DNA of 64,000 nucleotides from Asterochloris sp. CNOR1 (GCA_963969365.1 OZ017754.1:1054001-1118000); one strand, 5' to 3'. Counted from the first letter of the stretch, positions 24,078 through 37,241 are shown. Numbers and translations are program-made. Notes: generated by a model from the sequence alone, not told the origin.

Positions 24078-27000
24078 CTGCACAGAAGCAGCAGCAATGG
24101 GGTGGGCCCTGGGTCATCACGACAATGTTGAGAATGCAGTGAATGTGAGGAGGCTGCACCACCCGCACTGCAGCAGGCTCAGGTTTTGGCAGGCGCTGTG
24201 CACCTGCCTTGCCTGGAATGCAGCAAGCCAGACAAACTTGTGATCTGGACGATCTGGCCATCTGATTTGAGCCATGATTGAGTTGACTTCGCGTTTGATG
24301 GGGATAATGCAGTGTCTGTCACAGCACAGTCATCACAGAGCGTGGCGCTCACCCTCATCAAAGATCTGGCTGTGCCCAATGGCGTGCAGCAGCTTGCGCT
24401 CCAGCACTGCTTGGGAGCTGTAGCCTGGCAGGTACATTACATTGAAGCAGGTTGCAGCCCTTGGCAGCCTGCAGGCCCGGGAATGTAGTGTTGGTCTCCT
24501 GGCATAGTCCAGGTGCGGGATATCTGTGCCGTGCTGCAGCCCAAAGCAGGCAAGCTGCCTTTCAAGCGGCCATCCACTTGCACAGCAGCAGCTTATGCTG
24601 AGACGTGCTGCAGCGCCAGCCGCACAATTTGTTCCACACTGTGCATGGTGTTTGCTTGATGTCCCGACCAGGGTTATGCAACTACTGCTGTACTGCCCCA
24701 GAGTGTTTCAGGCAACTACGAGCTGATATGGTAAGCTAGGCCCAGCAGCAGAGTCTCACACAGTGGACTTGCCTGCCATCACCCTGGGAGGACACCAGGT
24801 GGATCTCAAAGGGGTGGCGGGCTCCATTGAAGCCCCTGAGATGGGCAAATCCGCCAGCTGGGGGGGCGCAGCTGCTGGTGACAAAGGCCAGCACCTGCGA
24901 GCGCTGGCCGTCTGTCAGGGCCTTGACGGTGTCCCAGAACCACTGCACCTGCCGGGTCTCCCTGCAGCAGCAAATGCTCAGACTCATAGGCTTGTGGGAA
25001 GACCCCAGCAGGCTGGAGACTGCATCGACAGAGATAGGTGGGTTGGGATCGTGCCTGCCTCTTGATGCACTGCTGATGGGTGGCAGCCCCAGTCACAAGT
25101 AAGCCTGGCGGCAGCAGCAGCGGCACAGAGTCGCACAGTCCCGTGCACAACAGACTGCCACTTCTGGGCCCACCTGGTGCAGGAACTGTAGCTGGTGTTG
25201 GCCATCCAGTCAGCCAGGTCGATGGCAGGACAGCCACCAATAAGCAACCCCAGCTCTGCCACACTGACATGCCTGCAGCAGCGACCGTTAGCGGGTCCAG
25301 TCTTGTCAAATGGATCTGGTTACTGTTTACAACACAAAGGCAAGCAGGTGTCTCTGTGCAGCCCAGTCTCCAGCTGACCAGCAGGCCACAGGACCTTTAA
25401 CCCAGAATGCAGGCCCCCACCTGCGCAGCAGCTTCAAGGCGCTGTCATTCAGCAGATGTCCCATCCCCTCCAACACTGCTGCCAGCTCTGGCTGAAGGAC
25501 ACCAGCCAGCCTGGACTTGACCAGCAGGTCAATGTATTCTGGCACCCTATCCGCCGTGACCTGAAGACCGCATGAGGGAAGATGTGTGAGTCCTGCACCA
25601 ATGCAGTGCTTGGCAGACCAATGTGTCGAGGGTAGATGAGGGGTGCCTTGAAGTCAGGGCTGCTCCTCAGGCAGTGGGTGAGCACTTCATCATTGCTGCA
25701 TTGCAGATTGTGAGAATGAGCAGAGCAGCAGGGGAGCCACTATCAAACAGTCCACTGTGGGCACTGCAGCCCCAGCCATGTGCAGCCAGTGAGCAGGCAC
25801 ATCGCTTGCGCAGGCACATTGCCACAGGTCCCTCACCTCCACATTGCGCCCATCAGGCACGAGGTCCACCACAGAGTGGGCACAGCCAACTTCATAGCTG
25901 AACGTGAGGTACAGGTCCTCCGGGCTGCAGGGCACAGGACACAGGGGTGGCGCTGATGCATCAGCACGGACATGCTCAGATGCCGCACTGGCAGCATACT
26001 TGATGTGACAGTCTACCCAGACGTGGGCTGGTGGGGGTTCCCCAGGGCCACTGAGCAAAGGACAGGGCGGCACAGAAGTACGCGGCACAATGCCACAGGT
26101 CTTGCAGGTGGTCTATCAGCACCAGACAGCTCCAGAAGTGGTGCTCCATGGCCAAGCATGCCTGCGACACCCCAAAAGTCTGGGATGCAAGACGGTGAGC
26201 ACCTCATGTTGCAGTCTCACCTGTAGAGCCCTTGCTGCAGCCCCACCAGGCTGCGGTGTAGCATAATGTCCACGCCTGCCAGGTCCCCAAGGGTGCAGGG
26301 GAGCCCAAGCAGGGCTTTCAGAAAGGTCGGCGTGAAGTGAGCGCCCGGCAGCGTCTCCCCGTGCAGCAGGGCCAGGCCAATGGCACGACCTGCAACATGG
26401 GGGCAGTGCAGGCGCCTGAGTGATGGTCCGTCGGCAAGCAATCTGAGGTACCCCTCCCTTTCTGCCCATCAGCACAGGGCAGGGCAGACTTTCAGCCCCC
26501 TGCTCTTGCCCTCTGTGTGAAACACGCATGAAGTGCAATCCCCACATGGGGCACCTGCAAGCTGAGTGCCAGACTCACCCCAGCCCAAATCATGGCAACT
26601 CAGACGCTGCAACGCACCACCAGCAGGGGCCAATGCAGGTGCTTGTGCAATGGTCTGCTGGCAACTGATCAGGCCGCACCTGCAGCCAGCCCCCCTCCTA
26701 AAGGCGGTCATGCAAGACATCAGGGCGTGTCTGGGCAGGGGCATCTCAGCAGCCGTGGCGTCACTCACTCACTCCCTCATCGACTGAGTGAGTTCAACCC
26801 AGCCGCAGCCTGGCAGTGCGCAGATGCAGGCATATCCATGCGAGACTCGCATGCACAACAGGTGTCTGGATCGACAAATGACTTTGGCATTCACTGTTAG
26901 GACCAGCCCTGTGGCTCAGCTTGGCCCCCAAAGAGGGGCAGGTGTATGCCCCAGCAGGACAGCTTCGCGAGTCATTGACATACTAAGACCACAGCCACCC

Positions 27001-28762
27001 TGGCGACACCAGCTGCTATTGTGACTCCTTCTGGCCCTGAGGTGCTAGCCATCCTCTCACGTCAATGACTGACTCTTCCAAGCCAGTGGTCTCACCCAAG
27101 ATGTGGAAGAAGGTCAGGTGGTCTTCCTGGAGGCGCGCGTCCACGCTGGGCTGCCAGGTGCGCCCACCATCTGCGGAGGCCAGCAGGCCGCTGCGCCCGT
27201 CCAGAAAGTGGCCCATCAGCAGGCGCAACCACTCGCGGCGGACCCCCGACCCAACGCCGCTCTCGCCTGCAGGTGCCCAGGGGCAGTGGGCGTCTGAGGG
27301 AGTGTGCCGCTGCTGTTGCCAATCACGAACCGGCTCGCTGCACAACCCCCCCAACCCCATGCCTTCCCCGTCTGCCTGGGCACCGCGTCACAGGGCACCG
27401 TCGAGGATGCATGACATTTGGCTCTGATGCTGAAGGCAGGCCCTTAAGCATAGAGTGCTGGTACCCTCCACAGGGCAACCTGAGCAGCACATCCACTGCA
27501 CATCCACTGCAGCATGCACAGCTGCTGGCAGATGCCTGGCGGCCTGGGCCCCACCTGCAGAGCTGCGGGTCCCCAGGCTGTCCACTGCAACCCGTTGGGC
27601 CGCTAGAAGCTGGAACTGCCTCTTTCAGACAATGCCGCTGCAGATGGTCTCTCAATCCCAGGCCACCAGAACCAGTGCTAAACAGCACACGCCAAGGCAG
27701 CCAGCCCCGCCTACACCTGCAGGCTGACTTTGGCGACTAGCCCAAGTTGTTGCTGCCCCACCTGTACCCAAGGCTCCTGCCCAGCACTGCAGTCGGCCCA
27801 AGCAGCACTGAGCTCGCCAATCATTGCAGCCCACCTGCAAAGCGGACCTCCAGGCCGCCCGAGATGTCGGCTGCGAACCCGTCGCGCTGCTGGAAACTGC
27901 GGCACATGTCCTCCAGCATCGACATGCGGGGAACCAGCATGGTCATGCGTGACGCAGAGTTGGCACCGGCCATGGCCCCCTGAAGCAGCAGCAGCTTGCT
28001 GCTGGCTGGCAGGAAGCCCTCCACCTGCAGGCAGGGGGATGCCGGGTCAGCAGCTGGGACTCCAGGTGCCTCATGCGGTGGGTGGTGGAATCTGGCTTTG
28101 GGCTCTGCAGACCATGCACCTCCTGCTGGAGCAGAGACCGATGAGGTCTGCTGTGTATTGAAGCCTCCTCCTCTGAGCAGTGAAAGCTCGCAGGTCAAGC
28201 TGCCCACATCAACGTGCAAGGGCCCTCCTCCCCTTCTGAGCAGCCTGAGCTCACATGCCACAGCCAGCTCCCCACCAAAGATGCCCGACAGGCGCCTAAC
28301 CCACAGACCCAAGAAGTCACACAGCTGTTCCCCTAGGCAGCCTGGGCTCACATGCCAGGCTCACATGCCAGGCTCAGCTCTGTTCCAGGACACCTCTTGT
28401 GCTCGAGAAGTTCTTCCAGTTCCACAGCTGCCCCACAGGATGACCTTCACAGCAGACTGGGCTCACATGCCATGCCCAACTCCAGACAGCAGACGCCCTT
28501 CTGGCATCTGCCAGGCACGCCGCATCCAGTGCAGCGTTGAGCGGCCCAGCCAGGCGCAGCACCTCTGTCTGCAAAAAGGCACCCCGCTGGAGCAACCGAG
28601 CAAAGGGCGACCGCTCTGCATTCTGCTGGACGTCCAGGATGGCTGCTGTCATGAAGGCGGCCATGCGGGCTGCGTGGGCATCTGCGCCAGGGCCTGTAGA
28701 AACATACACCCCACGACAGCTCAGACAAGGACAGGAGTCATTGCTGACTGTGTGTGTGTGTG

Positions 28763-28825
<63 letters not shown>

Positions 28826-31800
28826 ACGTGCGTGTGTGTGTGTTTCTGTGTGTGTGTGTGTTCAATTGGCTGCAGCAGGGCATTTAGCTGTTCAGGACCC
28901 ATCTGCAGTCCTATGCAGCCCTTGGCACGGCGAACACAAGTCGGCCTGGCAGAGGCAGGCACATGCAGAGCGCTTGGCCTGGGTGTGCTCACCAGCCATC
29001 AGCAGGCTCTCTGCCTGGGACTGCTCCTTGCTTAGGGGCTGCCTGCCCTGGTGAGACTGCAACACAGCTGTTGCCTGCAGGTGGGTCATCACTGCAGTGA
29101 CCATGGCCGGCACCACCCCGCGCGCGACAGGCCTGCAGGGTGAGCAGACACTGCGTGAGCACGGGCTGGCACAGCATCTGCTTCTCAGTGCTGTGTGTGT
29201 TCATGCTGCCCTGTTGTACTGGCTCAGCTGCACAGCACAACTGTGCTTTTAAGACTGTGAAGAGAGCTTGTGCGAGGCTGGGGCAGCCCTGGCTGTCGTC
29301 AGTGTGATGGGGCATGCCTGTCAGCACCTGTTCTGCCATGCCCGCACACATGCACCACAAGACATTGCAGGTGTGCACGCACACCCAGTAGTGGCAGCAC
29401 ATGCTGACCAACACCAGCTCGTGCACTCCGCACTGCAAAGCAACTGGCCTCTGGATCCAACAACTGCCTGCAGCCCTCGTGTGTGCTGAACTCTGGCAGG
29501 ACAAGCGTACAATGCTGCAAGCGCATGCAGGGTGGACCTCGCTCTGCAGCTAAAAATCCCTCAGGAATGGAGCTAGCTGCCTGCTCACCTGAAGGAGCAA
29601 AAGTCCAGCACCTGCTCGTCCAGCTCCCCTGATTCAGCCACTCCTGCTGCAAAGCTGCAGAGGGTGGCCAGCGCACAGGCTGCTGCCTGCCACCGGTCTG
29701 CTGGTGCGCTCATGTCAAGGAGAGTATCGATGTTTGAGCTAGCCGCCTCCCTGACGAGGTACAGGCAGCGCGAACAGGTGCCTGGGTGAGGCAGTGCCGT
29801 TGCTGACGTACCCAATGGGACAGCCATCATGTGGCCTGCAGAAGGAACTGAGGCTGTAAGCATGTGAGAGGCATGCTCAGCACTTCTGCCTTACACTGAC
29901 GTCCTGAGGGGCGGCAGGGCTGTGGCGGGGCGGTCTCTAAAGTGCAAGATGGAACGACTACCACGCGGCAGATGTTGAGCTGCGCTTGTATGCGGAGCGC
30001 TTGTAAGCTGGGCGCTGTGCTGCCTGACGTTTGGTGCACTGATACATGGCTAGGTCCAGCAGGGCTGTGATGCAAGTGCCCAACAAAACAGCCAGCATAT
30101 GGCCTGCAGCAGGCTTGCCCCCACATCTTGCTATTTTACGCCATGCCAGCCTCTTGGCACTCGCACAGACTCCCAAACCTAAGGCAGGTTGTCAGGTGGG
30201 CTGCAGTCCTCAAGCAGCCATGGCCACTGCAATGTCAGTGCATGAGGCAGCGGAGGACTGAGTGTCAGTCAAGGGTGACATGCACCTCTCGGCTGCAGCG
30301 TGGCAGTCAGCAACCCAGATTGTGGAGCTGGCTGTGGCGCCGTGCCTGGGGCTGCTGTGGGACTCACCGGTCTGTGCCAGCATGCTGAGCTGTGAGGCTG
30401 AAGATAGCCGCCGCAGCACCTGCCACTGGGTGGTGCACTTCAGGACGCGGAACACGTCCGACGCAGCCCTGCAGGGGGCCCGCAGCTCACTCAGAAGCAG
30501 CGCAAACATGGCTTCTGAGACGATGACTTCTTAAGTGCAGCCCCAGGCTACAACAGCCACATGGCTGCACAGCATGTGCATTCCTCAAAGCAGTGGTCGG
30601 CTTGTTCAGCTCAAGGGACAGCTGATGCTGCAGCATCTGCAGGCGCCCCCGTGCAGGCAGCAGGCCCTGTGAAACACCCAGTGCTTGATCATCGCAACCG
30701 GCCAGGACAGCTGAGCTGCGGCACCTGGGCGCGCCCCTGCACACCCTGAGGTGCTGCAGCAATTCCACACATGCAGCAGCCCTCTACATGACAGGCGGGC
30801 TCTCACTGCTTATTCAGCGACGCTCCCCTGGACAGCAGATGCTGCACCACCTGCAGGCGCCCGCGGCAGGCGGCAGCGTGCACTGCGGTGGAGCCCATTC
30901 TGTCTGTGAGGTCCAGGTCAGCCCCGGCGTCCACGAGGATGGCGACCGACGTCACGTCGCCCCTGCCCGCAGCGCACATGAGGGCGCTGATCCCCTGCAG
31001 GCCAGGCATTTTGGTGAGCGGCCGGGGCATTGTCATTGCTCTGCTCAAGGAGCAGCCATGTACCCCTCTCTGCGTGGGAATTGCGTGGATCCCCTGCAGG
31101 TTCGGTGACAGCAGGAGGCGCATGCAGACAGCATGCCTGAGCCTGTCGTGCCCGTCAAGCTGAGGCCTCTGGACTGGTGCTGATGCAGGGAATCTCTGCT
31201 TCAGCACCACAGCTTCAGGCAACAACACCTCCGCAAACAGGCCGCTCTGATGCCATGCATCTGCACCACCATTGCACAAAGTCAAGGGGCGCTGCACGTC
31301 GGTCCTGGTGCAGCCTCACGTTTGCATCTGGCCTGTTGGGGTCTGCCCCGGCTTGAAGCAGCACCCTCAGGCTCTCAGCCTGCCCCGCCACGCAGGCAGC
31401 AATGATGGGACTGGATTCCTGCTCCGGGGCAGCCTCCGGGCTTACGCTGCAGGCCAGCATGAGCTGCAGCATGGGCAGCAGCCCGTGATGGGCTGCCAGC
31501 ATGGGGGCTGACATGCCGCACTCATTGGCCAGGTGGGACGTGGCACCAGCCTTCAACAACACCTGCAGCGGGAGTGAGTGAGGTGAGCAGGGGACTCGGC
31601 CTGGGGGCTGACCTGCCTGCACTCATCGCCATGCCAGGTGGGGCATGGCATCAGCATCAGAAGCAGGGCAGTTGCTGTGGGAGGGCAGAAGGGGACGTTC
31701 TAGAACCCTGCAGAGTTGCTTGTTGAGTGGGGAGCTGCTTGTTGGCAGAGCAGCGTGGTGAATGGAAGCAGCAGACTGCTGAAGCAGCATAGCTGTGGAC

Positions 31801-34800
31801 ACCAACCAAGTTTACAACTGTGCAGCAGGTTGTGTCTGGACCAGTGCTTCGCACTGAGTGGGGCAGGCACTCACCTTGAGGCAGTCATGCTGCTGTCCCA
31901 TGGTAGCCACCATGAGGGCGGTGGTCCCCTTCCTGTCTGCAGCGTCCAAGGCGGCGCCACCCTCCGCGAGGGCAGCCACGACTGCAGCATGACCTCCCCT
32001 GACAGCGTGCATCAAGGCTGTGGCCCCATCCCTGTCCGCGGCATCCAGGTTGCACCCTGAAGGGGAGCAGCAGACCGCTGTGATCATGACTTTGGAGGCC
32101 TGCTCGATCAAGCTCTTCTCAAGCTGCTTGTTGCAATAACAGGCTGGCTGCATGGATTGTATCTGGTGACAAGGCCGGGCTGCAAGGTGAAACATCCTCA
32201 GGCCCATGACTTAATCTCTCTGCAGGGCAAGCACGCCACCATGACTGCAGCACATGCACTGATGTGTGATTCAGGCGCAAATGCATGGATGGGCCGAGAT
32301 GCTGCCCTGAACACAATCTTGAATCCAGCCTGTGCAGTGCTTTGGCACTCACGCGCACTTATGAGCACGTTGACGATCTCCAGGCTCCCCAGATGAGCAG
32401 CCTTGGTGACTGGATAGACACCATTGCGGCCTGAGGCATCAGCGTCAGCACCTGCCCTCAACAGCTCCAACACAGTAGCGCAGGCATCAGCTGCTACAGC
32501 CTGCGGCAGGGCATCAGTCATGCTCTGGAGTGCCCTGTGGGGTTTACCCAAAGCAGGCAGCCTGTAAAGCTGCAGCACCTTGCACACGGCCTCACAGAAC
32601 TCTGACGAACAATGAGTTGCCTCACCTGCAGCAGAGGGGTGCACCCCTGTGCATCCCGCGCCTCGGGGTTAGCGCCTGCTGCTAGCAGGACAGCTGCACA
32701 GCATGATTTGCCAGAAGCCACAGCCCACCACAGTGGCAACCGCTGCAGCCTGTCTGCCTGGGACACCAGCTGCCTTCCCCCTGGCAAAGCCAGCAGAGCT
32801 TTCAGAGTCGCAGCATCCCCCAGCGCTGCTGCCAGTGCCAACAGGGAAGGCTCAGCTTCCTGAAGCTCGTGCAGCAGGGAGAGCAGCTGAGGGCGCAGCT
32901 GGGCAGCTCGGGCCAAGGCAGCGGTGTCGTGGCTAAGGTCTGCAATGCTGCAGCTGTCTATCAGGCTGAGCAGAACTGTGCTTGGGGTGGCCCCTCCTGG
33001 GAGGCTGCAGGGCTGTGCGCCCAACATGGCATGGAGCAGGGCTGGCTGCTGTAGCAGGACTGCATAGGTGCACCCTGCAGCAGTCCAAGAACCATGATCA
33101 GATGAGCCATGTAGCACGTCTAACTGAGGGTGCACCACATACTGCAGGCAGAGCACATGTGAATGAGACTGCACAAGCAAAGGGAGCCCACTGACCGAGC
33201 TGCAAAACATGATGGGCACTGCAAGCGCAGTGGCTGCCTCATGCGGTTGCCACCGCATGCGCTTTTGGGCCAGTCAGCCCCGCAGCCACAATCATCTGGG
33301 CTGCATGTCATAGATCGAGCAGAAGCCTTTGTGCCTGTCGCTGAAAATTTTTGGAGGGAGTGCCGAAATGTATGGCTGCAGATGACGCACTGCCTTGTTT
33401 CACAGGACAAGACTCGACATGGGCGACAATTGTTTGAGCAGCACCTCAGCCACCCTGCTGTCACACACAGTGCTTCGTATGCAGTGGCGAATCCTGCAAA
33501 CCAAGCCATGCCCTGCCAACTCATCCCACCCACAAGGCCACAAGTGACAGACACGGTGCCACCTGACACAGCAGGCCAGACATCACAGTCCATTGCAGCC
33601 TCTGCCGCAGCTCACCCTGTTTCAGCGCCGCAACGCCCTCAGTGCCCAGGCACAGGCCCACAGCTGCCAGTAGGCGGATCACCTCCTCCCAGACCGCCCA
33701 CTGCTCCAGTGCTGCCAGCTGCGCAATGGCTGGTGCCGTGCAGCCCCTCAGGGCACTCTGCAGCTCCCTTGCAGACGGCTCCTGCCTCTCTTGCTGCCCA
33801 CAGGGCAGCGGGCTTGGTGGCGCCAGCCACACAGCATCTGCCAGTGGTGTGCGGGCATCGCTGCCGGCTTTGAGGATACAGTGGCAGGTCGTGGCAGCCA
33901 GGCAATGGCTGAGAGCGAGTCGAACACACTCCAGAGCACCACACTGGTCCCCTGCAACACCACAGGCACCTGGTTCAGACACATCAGCAGTCATGAAAGT
34001 GGTACTCAAGAGCCATGCCGGTCATGTCGAGGGTGACTTTGCCTGTGAAGGCAACATCTCTGTCGATGGCAAGCTCCAGCAATGACTGCACCAACCTGGA
34101 GACGCTCTGCAGCTGCAGCGCGCTTACCAACAGGCACCTACCTCTGCCGCCCAGGTGCCAGGCAGCCTGCAGCCCTGCAAGCGCCGCATGAAGGAGACCT
34201 CTGCCCTGGGCATCGCACTGGTCAGCTCTGCAGCCCGCCTCAAGTAGCAGCTCCAGGCACTCTATGCGCCCATGCCTGCAGCAACAGATCGGGCAGGCTG
34301 GGACTGCTGCTTGGTCCGCCGGCCAATGGTCTGAAGCGGGACTTTCAGGGCTCCTGGACGTGGTGCCCAGTGTTTGGAGACAAATGGATCTGCCATCACT
34401 GTGTGCCTGGCAGGTATTCTGCGGTTGGGGCCCAACTGCAGCTCATGCTTGAAGGCATTCCCGTCTCATGACTCATAAGCTGCTGCACAGCTTTGTAATG
34501 GGTGGCACCTGGCAGCCGCGAGCAGCGGTGTGCTTCCCACAGCGTCTGCCTCATCAAGTCGGCAGTCAACTGAAAGTAGTAGTCGCACACAATCAGCAGC
34601 GCCGGCTGCTGCAGCGCATTGCAGCGCACAGGCCAAGGAGCCACTGCCATGGCGAATGTCGGGGCTCGTGTCGCTGCATAGTGCAGCCCTGGCGGTGGCA
34701 CACAGGTTCTTCTTTGCAGCCCAGGTGAGGAGAGGCTGCAGCAGGCCAGGTTGGGTTGTTTCAGCCCCATGCCACCATTTGAGATGACATGACAGATGTG

Positions 34801-34962
34801 AGGCGGCAACAGCTGTAACTCACAGTGAGTGCTGTGTTCAAGCACAGCCTCACAACGCCGTCAACTTCAACTTCATGAAGAGAGTGGGTAATCAGGTGTT
34901 GCACCAGCTCTGTCCCATGCTGCATGAACAGGGATTCATTGTGGTGTGCTGCACCCTCCAGC
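22849..34962 (-). CDS. Ankyrin-repeat HECT E3 ubiquitin ligase (HACE1-like) with long C-terminal extension
   Basis: E3 ligase: the HECT Cys takes ubiquitin from an E2 and passes it to substrates bound by ankyrin repeats. Minus exons: 34962-34824, 34735-34509, 34275-34142, 33951-33616, 33074-32626, 32500-32353, 32056-31875, 31562-31320, 30994-30807, 30514-30368, 29835-29589, 29132-28993, 28693-28467, 28024-27835, 27266-27096, 26389-26221, 25924-25837, 25560-25421, 25272-25174, 24961-24773, 24468-24353, 24077-22849. Ankyrins: GRIECLELLLEAGC, CCAAVLLAAGANPEA, DRDGATALMHAVRGGHA, SLRVLLQAGADPNRP, VAILVDAGADLDL. HECT: GVRREWLRLLMGHFL, DHLTFFHILG, GRAIGLALLHGETLPGAHFT, EYIDLLVKSRL, AELGLLIGGCPAIDLADW, VQWFWDTVKALTDG, and catalytic RAATCFNVMYLPGYSS (Cys codon 24447-24449). 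HACE1 is the closest architecture I know. Phases agree except 30807 to 30514, where a mini-exon is probably missed; the 5' start is not found. Reading past 24353 ends at 24333 (EGERHAL). Confidence 0.85.
24762..24772 (-). other. GC-AG intron donor in the HECT C-lobe
   Basis: The exon ending at 24773 is followed on minus by GCAAGT after AG. Only this GC donor keeps the phase needed to reach RLPRAATCFN. Confidence 0.75.
28748..28862. repeat. (GT)n microsatellite, about 110 bp, in an ANK-HECT intron
   Basis: A nearly pure GT/CA run with a few interruptions (GCATG, GCGTACGTGCG). It lies between the exons at 29132-28993 and 28693-28467. It makes long artefactual open frames of Val-Cys or Thr-His on both strands. 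Confidence 0.95.
30030..30112 (-). repeat. Decayed acceptor-side copy of the ANK-HECT exon at 29835
   Basis: On minus, after a CTGCAG acceptor, it reads GHMLAVLLGTCITALLDLA against GHMMAVPLGTSATALPHPG in the real exon (29835-29589). It lies about 275 bp upstream of the real acceptor. Confidence 0.75.
30601..30662 (-). repeat. Decayed donor-side copy of the last ankyrin exon
   Basis: On minus it reads RGRLQMLQHQLSLELNK, against RGRLQVVQHLLSRGASLNK at the end of the exon 30994-30807. It lies downstream of the real donor. Confidence 0.75.
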
Positions 34963-37241
34963 CTGAAAGGCGAGCAACCAGCTACACAGCAGCCTTGCCT
35001 GATCCTGCTTGTCTCCAGAGGCCGTCATGGCTGCCAGCACGAGCCTTTTAGGGGGCTGGCGGTCCTGCTGGGCGACGCCTGCTCAAGGCACGGTCTATCC
35101 AGGCAGAGGAGATCTCCCACGCTATAGTCAATCCTGCTGCATGTGCAATGCTGCACGGAATGAGCACATCACCAAATACGCGGTCTTGATGCAACTAATG
35201 CTCGCCATTTATGAATCATGACATTATTTTCCTTCGCTTATCTATTGGAGCTGAGGAAGCTTGTTCAGACATCACTCGCCTGCAACTATTTGGTGGCCTA
35301 CAAGCAGCGGGCAGGCTCTGCAGCCTGGACTGCCGGATGGCAACACACACTGTGCCACATGTCCATGAACTTGTAGCCAAATAGACGTGTGGTGAGAGTG
35401 CCGTCAACACTTGACCTGGCCAGAGGACTTCACGCTGACATTGCTGTGGCTGCTGTTGGGGCAGCTCTCCCAATGACGTCTGGCCACCCAATGCGGCCAC
35501 ACCAGGGGTATGCTGCTCCTCCCTGTGAGCTGCAGTTTGACATGCCGCCCTGGTGTCACCCCTACACCAAAACTGAAGCAGCACCAGTGTCTCAAGCACA
35601 CCTTCTGCGGTCTGCAGGCATCAGAGCGTTCACTCTGCACCTCAAGCCAGCAAATTGGGTGCATTGCATTGCTTTGCCACATGTCACCTGTCAGCGATTC
35701 TGCTGGGGGCCCTCTGGAAGCATGTGCTCTCCTTCAATGGGTCAGACTCACCTTCAAAGCATTCTAGATGTTGGCCTTTGACTGCTGCAGGCTGCGCCTG
35801 TACAGTCCTGCTGCAGGAGTGTGCTCTGCGCTGTTGCACGCCCTGCTGAACGCAGCAGCACCTCCACACCCGCAGCACTGCATGGCTCAGCCTGATGCAG
35901 GGCTACAGCTAACCAGATCTCCAGCGACGACAAACATCCCCTGGCGAGGGCCGCTCACCTGTACCCTCAGCTGCCCCGTCTGCTGTACTCGCACCAGGCA
36001 GCTGGGCGCTTGCTGCTGTGGCTAGTGGCTTATTAGTTGTTCAGACTTGACCTGACATTGTGTGAGTGGGGTGTGGATGTTGACGAATCATCCTGATGAT
36101 CCTGAGCCAGAATTGCCGACGCACCCCCCATCTGCAGGCAACAGGGCACCATCAGGCAGCCAGCAGCCATGCTGCTTGGCTGCTAGCAAGCAGCCTCAAG
36201 CATGCTGCCTGCATGTGCAGTGAGGTATGCAGGGCACTCAGCAGCTGCAGCCAGAGAGACAACAACAACCCCATCTGCTGCACAGGCTGCTGCCCTCCAT
36301 TGCATTCATCTAGCACTAGGACGACCTGCAGCAGTATCTTCACCCCTTTGGATTCCTCGAGGGCGTGATGATTCACTATTTCTTAAACTGGCTACTTCCT
36401 GCATTGCCATGATGTGTGACAGTAGGGTGAGTGAAATGCTGCTGTTTCTGGAGCAGTTGTCAACCATTTTGTTTGATCTCTCTTCCAAAGGCGGTGTGCG
36501 CAGCCCCAAAGTCCCATCACTCGCTGCCAAAGCCAGCAACCAGGCACGCACAGCAAAAGAAGACAAGCTGACTTCCTCAAAACACCTGGAATTGAGTACA
36601 GATCAAACTGATCAGCATGCAGGACTCTAACCCTGTAAACGGGCTGTTAAATGGTCATCAGCAACTCCTGCTGCTCGCCACAGGCAGCATCGATGCACTT
36701 GAGCTTGTCACAGCACCAGATGCTGCCTCTGGTGGGCACATGATGCCGGCAACCTGAGCTGCGTGACACCTAGCGTGCGGGGCTAGTCTTTTGAGCGCGG
36801 TGCCGTCCCGTTAAAAATCCACAATAGGACTCTGAATGCTGTCCCTCCTTGGCACTAGCTTAGGCAGCTAGCCAAATCTCAGCAGTTCTGCCCAGTAACG
36901 GCCCTCTGCTTTAAGGAAATGATTATGAAAGCCTCTCCCCCCCTGGGAAAAGTCAAAATATGTGCATGCAGCCCAGATGAGCGTGGCTGATGTGCTGGAT
37001 TAGCCTCAGATTGCATGTTGGGTTGATTCATGCAGGCCTGGCGGTGCTGTTTAATTAAATCCTGGTCAAATGGCATGCTGCATGTCGCTGTGGGGGTGTG
37101 TCACACTTTATTTGTTCAACCTTTGAGGCAATCTGACCTATCAGGGTGACCCAGGCATCAGCACACTCCAACACAAAGGTCACTTCACCCCTAGACTCAC
37201 CCAACTTTGCACCTGCCGTCCCTCCACGGACTTCCTCTCCC
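34963..37241. other. Region between ANK-HECT and methyltransferase genes; contains unresolved coding-like frames
   Basis: It must hold the missing 5' exon(s) of the ANK-HECT gene and the methyltransferase promoter. A minus frame at 36376-36152 reads VLVLDECNGGQQPVQQMGLL and looks helical. Overlapping plus (36202-36630, including EMLLFLEQLSTILFDLSSKG) and minus (36566-36306) frames are both long and neither can be excluded. A minus frame at 35599-35216 ends ASSAPIDKRRKIMS. From about 36630 to 37200 the DNA is less G+C-rich (ATTAAATCC, TTTATTTG) and has no convincing coding frame. Confidence 0.3.

Noticed and set aside
24078-24261. ATG at 24261 as start of the exon downstream of HECT
   Set aside because: The stretch before 24077 translates a polypyrimidine acceptor tract (HCCCFCAG); more likely intron, though a separate gene is not excluded.
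28374-28992. Long open frames of Val-Cys or Thr-His on both strands
   Set aside because: They are translations of a GT microsatellite in an intron.
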